Part shown: positions 9,631 to 19,971 of the stretch, piece by piece | How positions within the stretch are numbered: the first letter of the stretch is position 1 | Layout: each line of letters opens with the position of its first letter | NCBI RefSeq assembly: GCF_020882015.2 | Contig: NZ_CP086555.2 | Coordinates: 372,001 to 436,000 of the forward strand | DNA length: 64,000 nt | Direction of reading: 5' to 3' | DNA from: Candidatus Borrelia undatumii | Lineage (GTDB): Bacteria > Spirochaetota > Spirochaetia > Borreliales > Borreliaceae | Program-made: the position numbers and the translations under genes | Notes under the pieces: generated by a model | What the model was told of the DNA's origin: nothing | Databases searched by the model: none | What the model saw: the letters and a program-made list of their open reading frames with translations, nothing else

Positions 9631-10770
9631 ATGGGTGGCCTTGATCGATTGGCAAAGGGCGTGAGGTCTTTTTCTTACGTGGTAGAAAAGGACTTTTTGG
9701 TGTGGCCTGAGAATTCTGTTCTAAAGCCTAGGAATGTTGAACTGGTTGAAAAATGGGACTTGGGAGAAGAGCTTCACGAAAAAATCAACTTCTTTGATGA
9801 ATCACTAATGAACGAAGGGAATATGTTAGCACATCCGGAGTGTGATAAGGAATCAGTTTCAAGCTATCACATGCTAGTGAGCAATTTGGAAGAAGTATAT
9901 GAAACCTGCAAGAAAAATAAGAAGATTTATTATCAGGACGTCCTACCGATCGCGAAAAAAGTAATAGAGTTTTACAAGAAGAATCAAAAAACGTTCATAA
10001 GGTATATAAAAGCACCCAACTTCTTATACGATTACCACATTGTACACTCGGTAAACACTGCCATACTAACGGTCGCGCTTGGAAGTGAGATGAATTTAAA
10101 TAATCACAAGACGGTTGAGCTGTGCACAGTGGCTCTTCTTCATAAAATAGGCTTCCTATTTATCCCTTTAAAGATAAGCGGAAAGCAGGAAAAACTGAGT
10201 GCTGAAGAGTTTGAAATGATAAAAAAATACCCTGTACTCAGTTATAAGGTCATATCAGCGACTGATTTTTCACATTCTATTTGTTCAACTTTACTAGGTC
10301 ATAAAGAAAATTTGGATGGCTCGGGTTACCCTAAAAAGCTTAAGGGTGAAAATATTAGTATTGAGTCAAATATAATTGGGGCTGCTAGTGCGTATAGCGC
10401 AATTATCTTGGATAAAACATATAGGAAATCTTTAAACTCTGGTGCATCTCTTATAGAGTTAATACAGGATGCTGATAAGAAATTCGACAAGAGGGTTTTA
10501 AAATTAATTATTAAGGTACTCTCTCAATGTCCGCTAGATTTTATTGTAGAACTTAACGATAAATCGATTGCCAAGATAGTCAAAGTCAATGAGGAAAACC
10601 TTAATTACCCATATATAAAGTACATAATCAGAGATGACAAGGTTGTGCCCACTAATGAAGGCCAAGACTACATAAAATCGATACCCAAAACGGAAACAGG
10701 AATTAAGAAAATACTCGGACAAGGCGAGATAGAATTTCTTTTAAAAAAATACTCTTTAAAGGAAATATAA
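9631..10770 (+). CDS. pdeB: PdeB-like HD-GYP cyclic-di-GMP phosphodiesterase
   Basis: 379 residues. The ATG at 9631 has AGAGG four bases upstream; a GTG at 9589 is in frame but has no such site. The C-terminal half matches the HD-GYP domain that hydrolyses cyclic-di-GMP: HIVHSVNTA, LLHKIGF, LLGHKENLDGSGYPKKLKG and ASAYSAI. The GYP motif is intact, but the HD pair of the usual LLHDIGK reads HK, and the following Lys is Phe. In B. burgdorferi the gene at this locus (BB0374) is PdeB, reported as a cyclic-di-GMP phosphodiesterase. The SAH nucleosidase gene follows after 10 bases, so pdeB probably leads the pfs-metK-luxS operon. Confidence 0.85.
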   Translation: MGGLDRLAKGVRSFSYVVEKDFLVWPENSVLKPRNVELVEKWDLGEELHEKINFFDESLMNEGNMLAHPECDKESVSSYHMLVSNLEEVYETCKKNKKIYYQDVLPIAKKVIEFYKKNQKTFIRYIKAPNFLYDYHIVHSVNTAILTVALGSEMNLNNHKTVELCTVALLHKIGFLFIPLKISGKQEKLSAEEFEMIKKYPVLSYKVISATDFSHSICSTLLGHKENLDGSGYPKKLKGENISIESNIIGAASAYSAIILDKTYRKSLNSGASLIELIQDADKKFDKRVLKLIIKVLSQCPLDFIVELNDKSIAKIVKVNEENLNYPYIKYIIRDDKVVPTNEGQDYIKSIPKTETGIKKILGQGEIEFLLKKYSLKEI

Positions 10771-10780
10771 AGGAGAAAGT

Positions 10781-11509
10781 ATGGTTTTAATCACATCTGC
10801 AATGGATGCAGAAGCAGAAGAAGTAAATGCGATAATTAACGATAGGCAAGAAATTACATTGGATGACTATCTGGGGAAGAAAAAGATTTATAAGGGAAGG
10901 ATTTCGGGACATGAAGTAATCTCTTTAACTACTGGTATTGGAAAGGTAAACGCTGCCTCCTGGGTTAGTTATGTTATATCAAAATATAAAATAGACCACA
11001 TAATCAACTCAGGAACGGCTGGTGGAATAAAGGAGGACTCTTCCCTTAGGATTAAAGACATAATAGTATCATCGGAAGTAGCATTTCATGATTTTGACTT
11101 AACTAGGTTTGGACATAACGTGGGACAGGTTCCGGGGTTACCTCAAAGATTTAAAGCAGATGAAGGTTTACTTAAAAAATCAGTTAAGGTTATAGAAGAC
11201 AAAATCAAGGGCATCAGCGCTCATATTGGTTTGATACTTACAGGAGACCAATTTATTGGAGACAAAAACCAACTAGATACAATTAAGCGCAACTTTCCAG
11301 ATGCTTTGGCTGTGGAAATGGAAGGGGCTGCTATTGCACAAGTTGCACACACATTTAAAATACCTTTCATCATTACACGTTCTATATCTGACTTACCGAA
11401 TATCAAAGATAATCACATAGATTTTGATAAATTCCTAAAAATCGCATCTACAAATGCAGCTAGAATGGTAGAAGAACTTATTGGCCTCATGGAAGGGGAT
11501 TCAATATGA
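10781..11509 (+). CDS. pfs: 5'-methylthioadenosine/S-adenosylhomocysteine nucleosidase
   Basis: 242 residues, cleaves adenine from SAH and methylthioadenosine, giving S-ribosylhomocysteine for LuxS. Family motifs are [36 protein letters not shown] and RSISDLPN, the last carrying the catalytic Asp. No signal peptide is visible, so this copy should be cytosolic. AGGAG precedes the ATG at 7 bases. Its stop overlaps the metK start by 4 bases (ATGA), which couples translation. Borrelia carries more than one Pfs-type protein; this is the one in the luxS operon. Confidence 0.95.
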   Translation: MVLITSAMDAEAEEVNAIINDRQEITLDDYLGKKKIYKGRISGHEVISLTTGIGKVNAASWVSYVISKYKIDHIINSGTAGGIKEDSSLRIKDIIVSSEVAFHDFDLTRFGHNVGQVPGLPQRFKADEGLLKKSVKVIEDKIKGISAHIGLILTGDQFIGDKNQLDTIKRNFPDALAVEMEGAAIAQVAHTFKIPFIITRSISDLPNIKDNHIDFDKFLKIASTNAARMVEELIGLMEGDSI

Positions 11510-12669
11510 TAAATAAGATATCAACTTCTGAGGCTGTGTCTGAGGGACATCCTGACAAAATTGCAGACCAGATCTCTGATGCAATCCTTGATGAGATACT
11601 GAAGAGAGACAAAATGGCTAAAGTTGCATGTGAGACATTAATTTCACAAAATTTAGCGGTCATAGCAGGAGAAATAAATAGCACGGCAAGAAAAGACATA
11701 GACATAAAAGCAATTGCTAGGCACATAATAAAAAATATTGGATATACAAACATAGAGTACGGTCTTGACTACAAATCTGTTACAATAATCGACGCTATTG
11801 GATATCAGTCAACAGATATTACAAATGCAGTTGAAAGAAAAGACACAAAGGCTACTGGTGCGGGGGATCAGGGGATAATATTTGGCTATGCTTGCAATGA
11901 AACTGAAAATTTCCTGCCCATAGCATACGAATTGTCTAACTTAATTTTGCAAAGAGCCAGTAAGCTTAGAAAAACAGGAATAATTAAATGGCTACGTCCT
12001 GATGCAAAATCACAAGTTACCATTGAATATAATTCTGATAAAAATCCTGCTCGAATAAGCAACATTGTTGTTTCTCACCAACACGACCCCAATATTTCCC
12101 AGGATTCCATTCGCCAAACAATAATTGAAGAAATTATAAAACCCACACTTCAAGACAAATCAATGTTTAATCATAATATTAAATACTACATTAATCCTTC
12201 CGGAAATTTTGTTATTGGCGGTCCTACTGGGGATACCGGTCTTACGGGGAGAAAAATTATCGCTGACAGCTACGGTGGTTTTGCAAGACATGGGGGGGGG
12301 GCTTATAGCGGAAAAGATGCCACTAAAGTTGACCGTTCGGCTGCTTATATGGCAAGATATATTGCCAAGAACATGGTAGCAGCGGGTATTTCTAGGGAAT
12401 TTGAAATACAACTTGCTTATGCTATTGGAATCTCTAATCCAGTATCCGTTAAGATAACCACGGGAATAAACGACGATGCATATGAGAATAGGATATTAAA
12501 CTTTATTATGAACAACTTTGATCTAACTCCCGATGGTATAATAAGGAAATTAAGACTAAGGGAGCCTATTTATTCTAAAACATCCACATATGGGCACTTT
12601 GGAAAAAGTGAACTAGAATGGGAGAGGCTAGACTTTGTGGACAAAATTAGGGAGGAATTTAAGATATGA
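11506..12669 (+). CDS. metK: S-adenosylmethionine synthetase
   Basis: 387 residues, makes S-adenosylmethionine from methionine and ATP. Signature blocks are [16 protein letters not shown] (residues about 13-28), [12 protein letters not shown] and [15 protein letters not shown] followed by KVDRSAAY. Length fits the family. It overlaps pfs upstream and luxS downstream by 4 bases each, so the three genes of the activated-methyl cycle are translationally coupled. Confidence 0.97.
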   Translation: MINKISTSEAVSEGHPDKIADQISDAILDEILKRDKMAKVACETLISQNLAVIAGEINSTARKDIDIKAIARHIIKNIGYTNIEYGLDYKSVTIIDAIGYQSTDITNAVERKDTKATGAGDQGIIFGYACNETENFLPIAYELSNLILQRASKLRKTGIIKWLRPDAKSQVTIEYNSDKNPARISNIVVSHQHDPNISQDSIRQTIIEEIIKPTLQDKSMFNHNIKYYINPSGNFVIGGPTGDTGLTGRKIIADSYGGFARHGGGAYSGKDATKVDRSAAYMARYIAKNMVAAGISREFEIQLAYAIGISNPVSVKITTGINDDAYENRILNFIMNNFDLTPDGIIRKLRLREPIYSKTSTYGHFGKSELEWERLDFVDKIREEFKI

Positions 12670-13148
12670 ATAAAATATCAAGCTTTGAGGTTGATCACAC
12701 AAGACTAAATCCTGGTATATACGTCTCAAGGAAAGATGTTTTTAGAAACGTAACATTTACTACCATAGATATCAGAATGAAGGCTCCTAATAAAGAGCCC
12801 GTGATAAATAACGCAGAGATACACACGATTGAACATATAGGCGCAACGCTAATTAGAAATCATCAGGATTGGGGGGGAAAAACGTTATACTTTGGTCCGA
12901 TGGGTTGTAGGACTGGGTTTTATCTAATACTTTCAGGAGATTATGAGAGCAGAGACCTTGTTGAATTAATATCCTGGCTTTTCACAAAAATAGCAAATTT
13001 TCAAGGAAACCTTACAGATATAGGTGCAACTGAGAAAGAATGCGGGAATTATCAAGACCACAACCTGAACATGGCAAAATACGAGTCTATTCAGTATTTA
13101 AAGATACTAACAAGCATAAGGGAAGAAAACCTAACCTACCCCTCATGA
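12666..13148 (+). CDS. luxS: S-ribosylhomocysteine lyase (autoinducer-2 synthase)
   Basis: 160 residues, splits S-ribosylhomocysteine into homocysteine and the precursor of autoinducer-2. The metal ligands are visible: [11 protein letters not shown] gives the HxxEH pair and KECGNYQ the Cys ligand; GPMGCRTGF carries the catalytic Cys. It ends the pdeB-pfs-metK-luxS group. No clear terminator hairpin is seen; the following 590 bases hold a decayed gene on the other strand. Confidence 0.97.
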   Translation: MNKISSFEVDHTRLNPGIYVSRKDVFRNVTFTTIDIRMKAPNKEPVINNAEIHTIEHIGATLIRNHQDWGGKTLYFGPMGCRTGFYLILSGDYESRDLVELISWLFTKIANFQGNLTDIGATEKECGNYQDHNLNMAKYESIQYLKILTSIREENLTYPS

Positions 13149-13735
13149 TGTTTTTCATTCGAACAATTAAAACATAATTCACAGTCAAGAATACAGGAGC
13201 AAGTGGATTATATGTTATCCTGCTAGATGAATCCCACAGACACTCCGCACATTTGGCTAGATAGCAAAGCAAAGGGTTGTCATGAAGGATCGGTGAGATC
13301 ACCTACCCTAGTAGACAAATCCCAAATTAGCTCTTGGATAAAAATCAAGTCCCACGACAAAATGATTTCTGTCATCCACATAACCCAAATAAACATGAGA
13401 ATGGCACCTAAAGTCTAGGCGTACTGCCTTAACGCATCGAAAAAATAGTTAAACTAAATATCGCCATGTTGGGAGCAAAAAATAATTAGTATACAATAAA
13501 CTGATGCTGAAATATCACGAAGCTCAAAATTGTCATGGAACCTTATGAGCTCTTTTATGTCATTTGCTCCCGTTAACACAAAAACAACTTCCCTATGCAT
13601 GCATAAGGCGTATAAATTGATAAAAATCTTGCATCTGCAGAAAAGTACCTACTATGGAAAAGGCACAAAACTCAGCCACGCTTATTATAAAAAACCAACA
13701 CATACGCAAATTAGCATCTTTTAAAACCAAATAAA
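13149..13735 (-). pseudogene. decayed gene between luxS and the HIT gene
   Basis: This 590-base stretch has no intact gene, but the minus strand gives protein-like fragments in successive frames, in the same order: one around 13592-13711 (FYNKRG, stop, then HSRYFSADARF), one around 13460-13597 (EVVFVLTGANDIKELIRF, NFELRDIS), one around 13309-13404 (HVYLGYVDD, FVVGLDFYPRANLGF), and one around 13220-13290 (DLTDPS, stop, QPFALLSSQM). The compositional quality suggests one protein of roughly 190 residues broken by several frameshifts and stops. Its position fits B. burgdorferi BB0378; the family is not recognised. Short open frames on the plus strand here look fortuitous. Confidence 0.5.
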
Positions 13736-13737
13736 AA

Positions 13738-14157
13738 TTAAATATTTTGACCTATCCTTTTGGATAAATCCAGAAATTCATCTCTGGAAAGATTAACGTT
13801 AGAACCCCTTAAAAAACCAAAACCATCCCCTTGAAATCTCGGAATTACATGAAAATGAGTATGAAAAACAACCTGTCCAGCTTCAGAGCCAATTGCAGTA
13901 TAAATGTTTACTCCTCCACAACCATGTGAGTTCAACTTTTTCAAAGAAAGTGCTATTTTCTTACACACTTCCAATACTCTACCATTAAGCACATCGTCCA
14001 TGACCAATACATCATTGCTATGTTTTTTCGGAATAACGAGCGTATGCCCAGCATTTAAAGGGTTAATGTCAAGAAAAGCAAGTACCAGATCGTCCTCATA
14101 CACCTTATAAGATGGCGCTTCGTTTTTCACTATCCTGCAAAAGGCACAATTAATCAA
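13738..14157 (-). CDS. HIT-family nucleotide-binding hydrolase
   Basis: 139 residues. The histidine triad is visible as HTHFHVIP near residue 100, with the family start CAFCRIVKNEAPSYKVYEDD and the helix LVIPKKHS. HIT proteins hydrolyse or transfer nucleoside monophosphates, such as purine nucleoside phosphoramidates; the substrate here is not known. The start is TTG with GGAGGAG upstream. It was historically called protein kinase C inhibitor in this genus (BB0379). mgtE lies 40 bases upstream on the same strand. Confidence 0.93.
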   Translation of the reverse strand: MINCAFCRIVKNEAPSYKVYEDDLVLAFLDINPLNAGHTLVIPKKHSNDVLVMDDVLNGRVLEVCKKIALSLKKLNSHGCGGVNIYTAIGSEAGQVVFHTHFHVIPRFQGDGFGFLRGSNVNLSRDEFLDLSKRIGQNI

Positions 14158-14197
14158 AACTCCTCCAATTTAACAATGTCAAAAATATGATTAAGCT

Positions 14198-15559
14198 TCA
14201 AAAATAATTATACAGCACCAATCTAGCTATATTAAAATAAGCAATTAAAGTAATAACATCAGCAATAGTTGTAATTAAAGGCCCCGCCATCAAAGCTGGA
14301 TCAATTTTTAAAATCTTGGCAAAAATAGGTAAAAGACCTCCCAATACTTTCGCTACCGTCAAGCCTATCATCAAACACGAAGAAACAACAAAAGCTATCC
14401 TAAACCTTTCACCATTTTCAGGAATTACAAAAAACACTACCCTTAAAAAGTTAATGCTGGCAAGGATTGAACCGACTAGGATACTTACACACACTTCTTT
14501 AAATAACACACGAAAAAAATCTTTTACTTTAAGAGTTCCAAGAGCAAGCTCACGAATAATTAATGCAGAGGCCTGAGAACCAGCATTACCTGATGTGTCC
14601 ATCAAAAGTGGGATAAAACTAGTTAGGATCACTAAAGACAAGATCAAATTCTGATAACTTGTAATTATAGTGGCTGTTAAAGTAGAGGATATCATAAGAA
14701 TTAAGAGCCAAACTATTCTATTTTTTGTCATGTCAAAAATAGAAGTATCAAGATAAGATTCGCCTAAAGGAGTAACTGCGGCCATTATATGAAAATCTTC
14801 GGTATTTAAACTCTGTACAACTTCAAGAATATCGTCAATAACAATGATTCCTATCATCCTTCCCTCATTATCAACAACAGGAACACTTAAGATATCATGA
14901 TTTTGGAAAAGAAGAGCAACATCTTCCTTCCCATCACTAACTTTCACAATGTAAAATCCACTAGTTCTCATTATTGAAGAAATAACAACATCATCCTTAG
15001 ACAACATTAAATCTTCAATCTTGACAACTCCTCTTAACCGCTTCTCTTCATCTGTAATGTAGTAAGTATAAACATCTTCTTTAGTCTTTGCCACCCTTCT
15101 AATATAGTCAAGAGCCTCCCCAACGGAAAAATAGTCTTTAAGCTCAATGTACTCTATCGTTACTATTGAGCCAGCAGAATCATCACTATAGGACAAAAAT
15201 TTATTAATAATTTCTCTATTCTCCTCAGTAGAACTTGCCAAAAATCTCTGCACAACATTTGCCGGCACTTCCTCCAAAAGATCAATAACATCATCAAGAT
15301 TTAACTCATCTATCATTTCACTTATTTCTTTGTTTGTAAAAGAATTAGCTAACTTATTTCTTGTGGCTTGGTCAAAATTAGAAAAAGCCTCAACAGCGAC
15401 CTTCTTGGGAAGAAATCTGTAGAGCAAAATTAAATCAGAACCATTAAGTCTCCTCATCGTTTCACTAATATCAAAAGCATCATACTTTAAAAGCTCTTCT
15501 TTTATTTCAGAGTATCTTTTCTCTTCAAGCAAGGTCTTTAAAAACACAACATCCATCAT
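14198..15559 (-). CDS. mgtE: MgtE-type magnesium transporter
   Basis: 453 residues. Order: helical N-domain with repeated LL.E.....V motifs (about 1-125), a paired CBS domain (about 130-255, including SVPVVDNEGRMIGIIVIDD), then five hydrophobic segments (about 280-450). The pore motif NAGSQASALIIRELALG and the late DPALMAGPLITTIADV, with the Asp that forms the Mg2+ site, are both present. In the family the N and CBS domains bind Mg2+ and close the channel when the cytosol is replete. It sits between the HIT gene and the trehalase-like gene, all leftward. Confidence 0.95.
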   Translation of the reverse strand: MMDVVFLKTLLEEKRYSEIKEELLKYDAFDISETMRRLNGSDLILLYRFLPKKVAVEAFSNFDQATRNKLANSFTNKEISEMIDELNLDDVIDLLEEVPANVVQRFLASSTEENREIINKFLSYSDDSAGSIVTIEYIELKDYFSVGEALDYIRRVAKTKEDVYTYYITDEEKRLRGVVKIEDLMLSKDDVVISSIMRTSGFYIVKVSDGKEDVALLFQNHDILSVPVVDNEGRMIGIIVIDDILEVVQSLNTEDFHIMAAVTPLGESYLDTSIFDMTKNRIVWLLILMISSTLTATIITSYQNLILSLVILTSFIPLLMDTSGNAGSQASALIIRELALGTLKVKDFFRVLFKEVCVSILVGSILASINFLRVVFFVIPENGERFRIAFVVSSCLMIGLTVAKVLGGLLPIFAKILKIDPALMAGPLITTIADVITLIAYFNIARLVLYNYF

Positions 15560-15613
15560 ACTAATACTCCCAAGATTCTAACTATCAACAACTACTAAAA
15601 ATAAAACGACTAA

Positions 15614-17041
15614 CTATAACTTATCTAAAAGCATAGAGCATCTACCCGATGGTATAGGTAGCGTCTTCTCTTTTTTATTTAATATATTTATTGTAAAGTA
15701 GTAAAGTTTCTCAGATTCCATCTTTATTTCCCACCCTCTCTTACCTTTATTGCAAATGATCGTGGTTTGATTTCTTCTGAGAGATAAGGACTCTATCCCC
15801 ATAACTTCAAGCGCAGGTATATTCCAATAGACGGTTTTATCAGGCAAACTAATTGTAAGGCCAATAATATTTTCTATCATCAAGCTAATACTAAAAAGCG
15901 CAAGATAACAAATGATATCCTTTTCCGGAAGGATCTTCTTATCAACATCAAAATAAGCCGGACCCTCTTTCATTGGCTTATAAGCTTCCCAAATATGCCC
16001 CTTAACCTTACCATCGGGCAACAGAGTATCTAGGACATAATATAAATGCCTTATAGTAAATTCTCTTGCAATAGTCGCACGCCTGCAATACTCAAGCCCC
16101 TTAATGATAAAAAAATTCATATAAGTGTAAACAGACCCATAGTACCCATTCCCGTCCAGATTAAACTCAGAATCATTAACAGAAAGAGTGGGAAAAGGAT
16201 TTAGAGTTCCAAAATGCTTATCACTTTTTAAATAAAAAACCATTCTCTCTATCCTATCTTCGCTTGGAATCTCAGAAAGCATAGGCAGGAACCCTACTAT
16301 TGTCTTACATCTAATAATGTTCTCATTAATATCAAGATCATAATAAAACCCATCGCCCTCATCCCACATCAAAGAGTTAATCTTAGCCTTGAGGGAAAAA
16401 AACCTTTTTTTATACTCTAATGATAAATTTTTATCATTTAATATGTCTGCCAATCTCGAAATACAATAAGCACTATGTACCTGAAATGAATTGAAATCAA
16501 TCGGATAATATGCCTCCTTCCTAGGAGAGTTTTTATAAAAAACTTTATTTACATCAATCGAATAAAGCCCGTTGTTCTTTAAAAATTTTTTCTCTATCCA
16601 TCGATAATATTTATCAAGAACTGGCAAAATATCAGAAATACGTCTCTTATTGCCTGTTTTATGATATAAATTATATTCAGCCCAAGCAAAAATTGGCAAC
16701 CCAATGCCCTCTTCATTTCCTTCCATGTAAATAGCCTTATTGTTCTTGTCGTAACGAGATCTAATCGCACCCGAAGTTTCTTGAAGTTGGTAAAATTTAT
16801 CAATAGCAGATGCAGGAGAATACTCTCCATTACTGTAGACAAGAAAAAAACTTGAAAGACAAGCCTGCATTTGATCTATAAAGTCAAGGTTCTCGGAATA
16901 ATAATTCTTATCTCGTCTACTCTTCTCTAAAGTTTGAGGAAAAACAATTTTATCGTGTATCCAGGAAAGACTCTTATTATAGATATCAATAAAATCTTGA
17001 TCATAATAGTATATTTTTGGAAATATTCTCTTGCTCAACAA
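15614..17041 (-). CDS. treA: trehalase-like glycoside hydrolase
   Basis: 475 residues with the look of an (alpha/alpha)6-barrel glycosidase: GIGLPIFAWAEYNLYHKTGN, YPIDFNSFQVHSAY, LMWDEGDGFYYDLD, GNGYYGSVYTYMNFFIIKGL and GHIWEAY. The homologue at this locus in B. burgdorferi is annotated as trehalase. The strict trehalase signatures of GH37 are not obvious, so related activities of GH63-like enzymes remain possible. No signal peptide is seen, so it is probably cytosolic. The start is TTG at 17041 (or the adjacent TTG at 17038) after AGAGG. bmpA lies 230 bases upstream on the same strand. Confidence 0.7.
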   Translation of the reverse strand: MLSKRIFPKIYYYDQDFIDIYNKSLSWIHDKIVFPQTLEKSRRDKNYYSENLDFIDQMQACLSSFFLVYSNGEYSPASAIDKFYQLQETSGAIRSRYDKNNKAIYMEGNEEGIGLPIFAWAEYNLYHKTGNKRRISDILPVLDKYYRWIEKKFLKNNGLYSIDVNKVFYKNSPRKEAYYPIDFNSFQVHSAYCISRLADILNDKNLSLEYKKRFFSLKAKINSLMWDEGDGFYYDLDINENIIRCKTIVGFLPMLSEIPSEDRIERMVFYLKSDKHFGTLNPFPTLSVNDSEFNLDGNGYYGSVYTYMNFFIIKGLEYCRRATIAREFTIRHLYYVLDTLLPDGKVKGHIWEAYKPMKEGPAYFDVDKKILPEKDIICYLALFSISLMIENIIGLTISLPDKTVYWNIPALEVMGIESLSLRRNQTTIICNKGKRGWEIKMESEKLYYFTINILNKKEKTLPIPSGRCSMLLDKL

Positions 17042-17270
17042 CCAAACCTCTGAAAACGAATATAAATAAACTCCTACTTATTATATCATCATTACATCAA
17101 CAAAACGGAACCTAACACCCTAAAACTTTTAGTTTCAAGCTATTTTCTTTCTAAAAACAAACCCCTAAAAGTAAATCAAAATCCACCAACTTATAAAGAA
17201 GAACCCAAGGGAACCACACCCCTAGGCCTTAACCAACACTAAACAATGCTTAAATAACTATAAATATCTG

Positions 17271-18284
17271 TTATTGAAGAAATTCACTAAGGAAAACCTT
17301 ATACTGCCCCTCATTATTTGGAACAGCAATCTCGCCATTAATTATTTTATCGGAAACATCATCTAATTCTTTCTCCAATTTAAAAGGAATCATCCTAGGG
17401 TTTCTAACAAAACCTACAAATCCTTCCTTCAACCCATAGCTTAATACCCTACCGCCTTCAAACGTATTTGTTTTTAAGTAATTAGCTGTTAAGATATACA
17501 CAACCCGTCCGATATCCTTGATTGAAGACGTAAGAACATTATCAGGCGCAAGATATGACTGATCTTGATCAACCCCAATTATATAATACCCTTCCCCCAT
17601 TTCTTTTGCCACCTCAATTGCCCCAAGTCCACCCAAACCTGCTGCATGATAAATAACATCAATCCCATCGCTATACATCTTACTTGCCATTGATCTTCCA
17701 GTTTCAGTATCAGCAAAGCTTCCTACATATCCACTATAGACACTAATATCTTTGTTTGCGTACCTAGCCCCAGATTCGTAACCAAACCTAAACGAATTAA
17801 CTATAGCGCCCTCAACTCCACCTAAAAATCCAATCTTGCCTGTCCTAGAAGTTTTGGCTGCAATATAACCTACCAAAAAGGCTCCTTCTTCCGTTCTAAA
17901 AGTTACGGCTGTTAAATTCTTTGGCACCAACACACCATCCTCGTGAACAGGATCAATGTTTGCATATTTTAAATCTGGATTCTCCAAGGCAACACTAATA
18001 GAAACATTGCTGAGCTTATACCCAATTAACCAGATAAAATTCGAACCATTATCTCTTAATGCTTCAATATCAGCCAAATAAGAATTCGAAGTAGACTCTT
18101 TAGACACTACCTCTATTCCAAAATCCTCCCCAAGTTTAATAGCACCCTTCCAAGCACTCTCATTAAAAGATTTATCATCAAAATGACCATCAATTAACAC
18201 AGAAACTTTAAAATCCCCCCCCACATCCTTGGAGCCCGAGCACGAAAGGCAAAGAGCAAATAAAACTAAAAACACCCCCCCCAT
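17271..18284 (-). CDS. bmpA: basic membrane protein A lipoprotein
   Basis: 337 residues. ATG at 18284 is chosen because GGGGGA lies 6 bases upstream and it gives a normal lipoprotein signal ([15 protein letters not shown]); an upstream in-frame start would overlap bmpC. The mature protein is a Bmp/Med-type periplasmic-binding fold: [66 protein letters not shown] and [13 protein letters not shown]. The PnrA/Bmp family binds purine nucleosides for ABC uptake; in Lyme Borrelia BmpA (P39) is a surface antigen and laminin-binding protein. It starts 34 bases after bmpC. Two stretches are almost identical in DNA to bmpD. Confidence 0.92.
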   Translation of the reverse strand: MGGVFLVLFALCLSCSGSKDVGGDFKVSVLIDGHFDDKSFNESAWKGAIKLGEDFGIEVVSKESTSNSYLADIEALRDNGSNFIWLIGYKLSNVSISVALENPDLKYANIDPVHEDGVLVPKNLTAVTFRTEEGAFLVGYIAAKTSRTGKIGFLGGVEGAIVNSFRFGYESGARYANKDISVYSGYVGSFADTETGRSMASKMYSDGIDVIYHAAGLGGLGAIEVAKEMGEGYYIIGVDQDQSYLAPDNVLTSSIKDIGRVVYILTANYLKTNTFEGGRVLSYGLKEGFVGFVRNPRMIPFKLEKELDDVSDKIINGEIAVPNNEGQYKVFLSEFLQ

Positions 18285-18318
18285 ATTACATCCCCCTAAA
18301 ACAAATCTAACTAAAAGT

Positions 18319-19392
18319 TTATAGGTTTGACTTAAATAAATCAAACTCATATTTGGTGGCAGGAACAATAAGTTCTCTTTCAATTATATCATTCTGAAGT
18401 TTAAAAAGATCTTCAACCAGCTTATCACCAATGATACTAGGATCTTTAACAATATCAATAACTCCTTCCTTTAGGCCCTGCTCAACAATGCGTCCTCCTC
18501 TAAAGTTTTTGTTCTTAATGGCATCTACTGAAAGATCATATATCGCCTTTCCAACGTCTTTAATTACAGAAGTAATAATATTCTCAGGAGCAAGATATGC
18601 CTGATCTCTATCAACCCCAATTGCATAGCGCCCAGGCCCGAGCTCCTTTGCCGCTTCAAAAACACCAAGAGAAGCAATCCCCGCCACAGGGAAAATAACA
18701 TCAACACCATCATTAACATACATATGCTTGGCAGCGAACTTGCCGGAGCTTTTATCATAAAAGCCCGATGCGAACAGCCTCTTTACAAATACCCTTACCC
18801 TGGGGTTTGCATAAAGAGCTCCTGCCTGAAACCCAACTAAAAAATCCTCCAAATACTCGAGAAAAGGCAAACTTAAGAAGCCAACTTTACCACGCCTACT
18901 CATCTTAGCAGCTACATAACCAGCTAAAAACGCTCCCTCTTGATGTCTAAACTTAATACCCAAACCATTTCTAGGCACCTTAATACCAAGAGAACCATAG
19001 TCAATAGGATCTACGATTCCATAAAAAACATTAGGATTTTCATATGACAATCTCAATAAATTCCCTGAATAAAGAGAACCAATTAACCAAATAAAATTGG
19101 CTCCCTCCTTTTGTAAAGAATATATATCTTCTAACGCAGCCTCTTCTTTTGTCATAAGTTCCTTCCCCTTCACAGGGTAAGGTGTTAAAATCTTTGTTAT
19201 AAGATTTATTCCAAACTCATCTCTTACCTTCACGGTTCCCTCAAAAGCGCCTTGTAGAAACCCCTTATCTTTAAATTCCGCCTCAGCCACAATTCCCATA
19301 GTAAATTTCCCACCAAAAGATAAAGAAGATTCCTCTGATTTAACACAAGACACAAATAAAAAAAAAGAAATAAAACAAATATTTTTAAACAA
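18319..19392 (-). CDS. bmpC: basic membrane protein C lipoprotein
   Basis: 357 residues with a TTG start preceded by GGAGAGG. The signal [16 protein letters not shown] ends in a relaxed spirochaetal lipobox, so it should be lipidated. The binding-protein fold is the same as BmpA ([56 protein letters not shown]), but the sequence follows BmpC, for example in the [13 protein letters not shown] segment and the DLFKSNL ending. Ligand unknown; purine nucleosides are the family expectation. It lies directly upstream of bmpA on the same strand and downstream of a 580-base gap holding a bmp relic. Confidence 0.9.
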   Translation of the reverse strand: MFKNICFISFFLFVSCVKSEESSLSFGGKFTMGIVAEAEFKDKGFLQGAFEGTVKVRDEFGINLITKILTPYPVKGKELMTKEEAALEDIYSLQKEGANFIWLIGSLYSGNLLRLSYENPNVFYGIVDPIDYGSLGIKVPRNGLGIKFRHQEGAFLAGYVAAKMSRRGKVGFLSLPFLEYLEDFLVGFQAGALYANPRVRVFVKRLFASGFYDKSSGKFAAKHMYVNDGVDVIFPVAGIASLGVFEAAKELGPGRYAIGVDRDQAYLAPENIITSVIKDVGKAIYDLSVDAIKNKNFRGGRIVEQGLKEGVIDIVKDPSIIGDKLVEDLFKLQNDIIERELIVPATKYEFDLFKSNL

Positions 19393-19600
19393 CTCTGCCC
19401 TCTCCTAACAAAACAGATTCAAAATTTTTTAAATTTCAATACAAAACACACCCGGACACACGAACAGCAGAAAGAAAACCCTCTCTCCTTGAACAAAAAT
19501 CAACACAATCCGACCCAATAAATTATAGACTATAAATACTCAAAAACTCATTAACATTCATCAAAATTGATTGGAATTAAATATTTAACACCAATCGTTT
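19393..19600. other. non-coding gap, nothing recognised
   Basis: AT-rich sequence upstream of bmpC (its promoter should be here) and beside the bmp relic. I see no RNA gene, repeat or coding fragment that I can support. Confidence 0.4.
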
Positions 19601-19937
19601 TACTGTAAAATTTTGTATAGCGATGGAATTGACATAGTGTCCACAGAAGCAGGATCTGCAATAATTGAGATGCCAAAAAATGGGAGGGGTGTAGAAATGG
19701 AGAAGGATGGTTATTTGAATTATTCCTACAATGTGATCATTTACTCAGGCCCGCTAAACCTTTAGGGATATCAACACCTTGTTTCCTAAATGACCATTCC
19801 TATGACGAAGCCTTAATGAAAACGCTTTAATGGATGATAGACAGCTAGAAAAAGAGTTTGAAATCGTTAAAGGATTGCGGGCAAATGTCCCTATTATGCC
19901 CACAAAAACCAGTAAATACGAATTCATTCCCTTATAA
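19601..19937 (+). pseudogene. relic of a bmp gene in opposite orientation
   Basis: Between bmpC and bmpD no gene is intact. On the plus strand, opposite to the bmp genes, a frame reads ILYSDGIDIVSTEAGSAI then IIEMPKNG and stops at about 19762. It aligns with [26 protein letters not shown] of BmpA. A second frame from about 19809 to 19937 reads QLEKEFEIVKG, then ANVPIMPTKTSKYEF and ends IPL, stop; it aligns with the Bmp C-terminus ([25 protein letters not shown]). The two pieces are in the right order and distance for the last 110 residues of a Bmp protein. The N-terminal two thirds are missing. It may be the remains of a bmpB-like gene, inverted. Confidence 0.6.
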
Positions 19938-19971
19938 AACTTGAAATACTATAAACTAGGTATGGTATCTT

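Noticed and set aside
13227-13724. Two small plus-strand open frames after luxS
   Set aside because: No ribosome binding site and no protein-like composition; the opposite strand gives better, ordered fragments.
18285-18383. Longer start for bmpA
   Set aside because: It would overlap bmpC and bury the lipoprotein signal; the ATG at 18284 has a good ribosome binding site.
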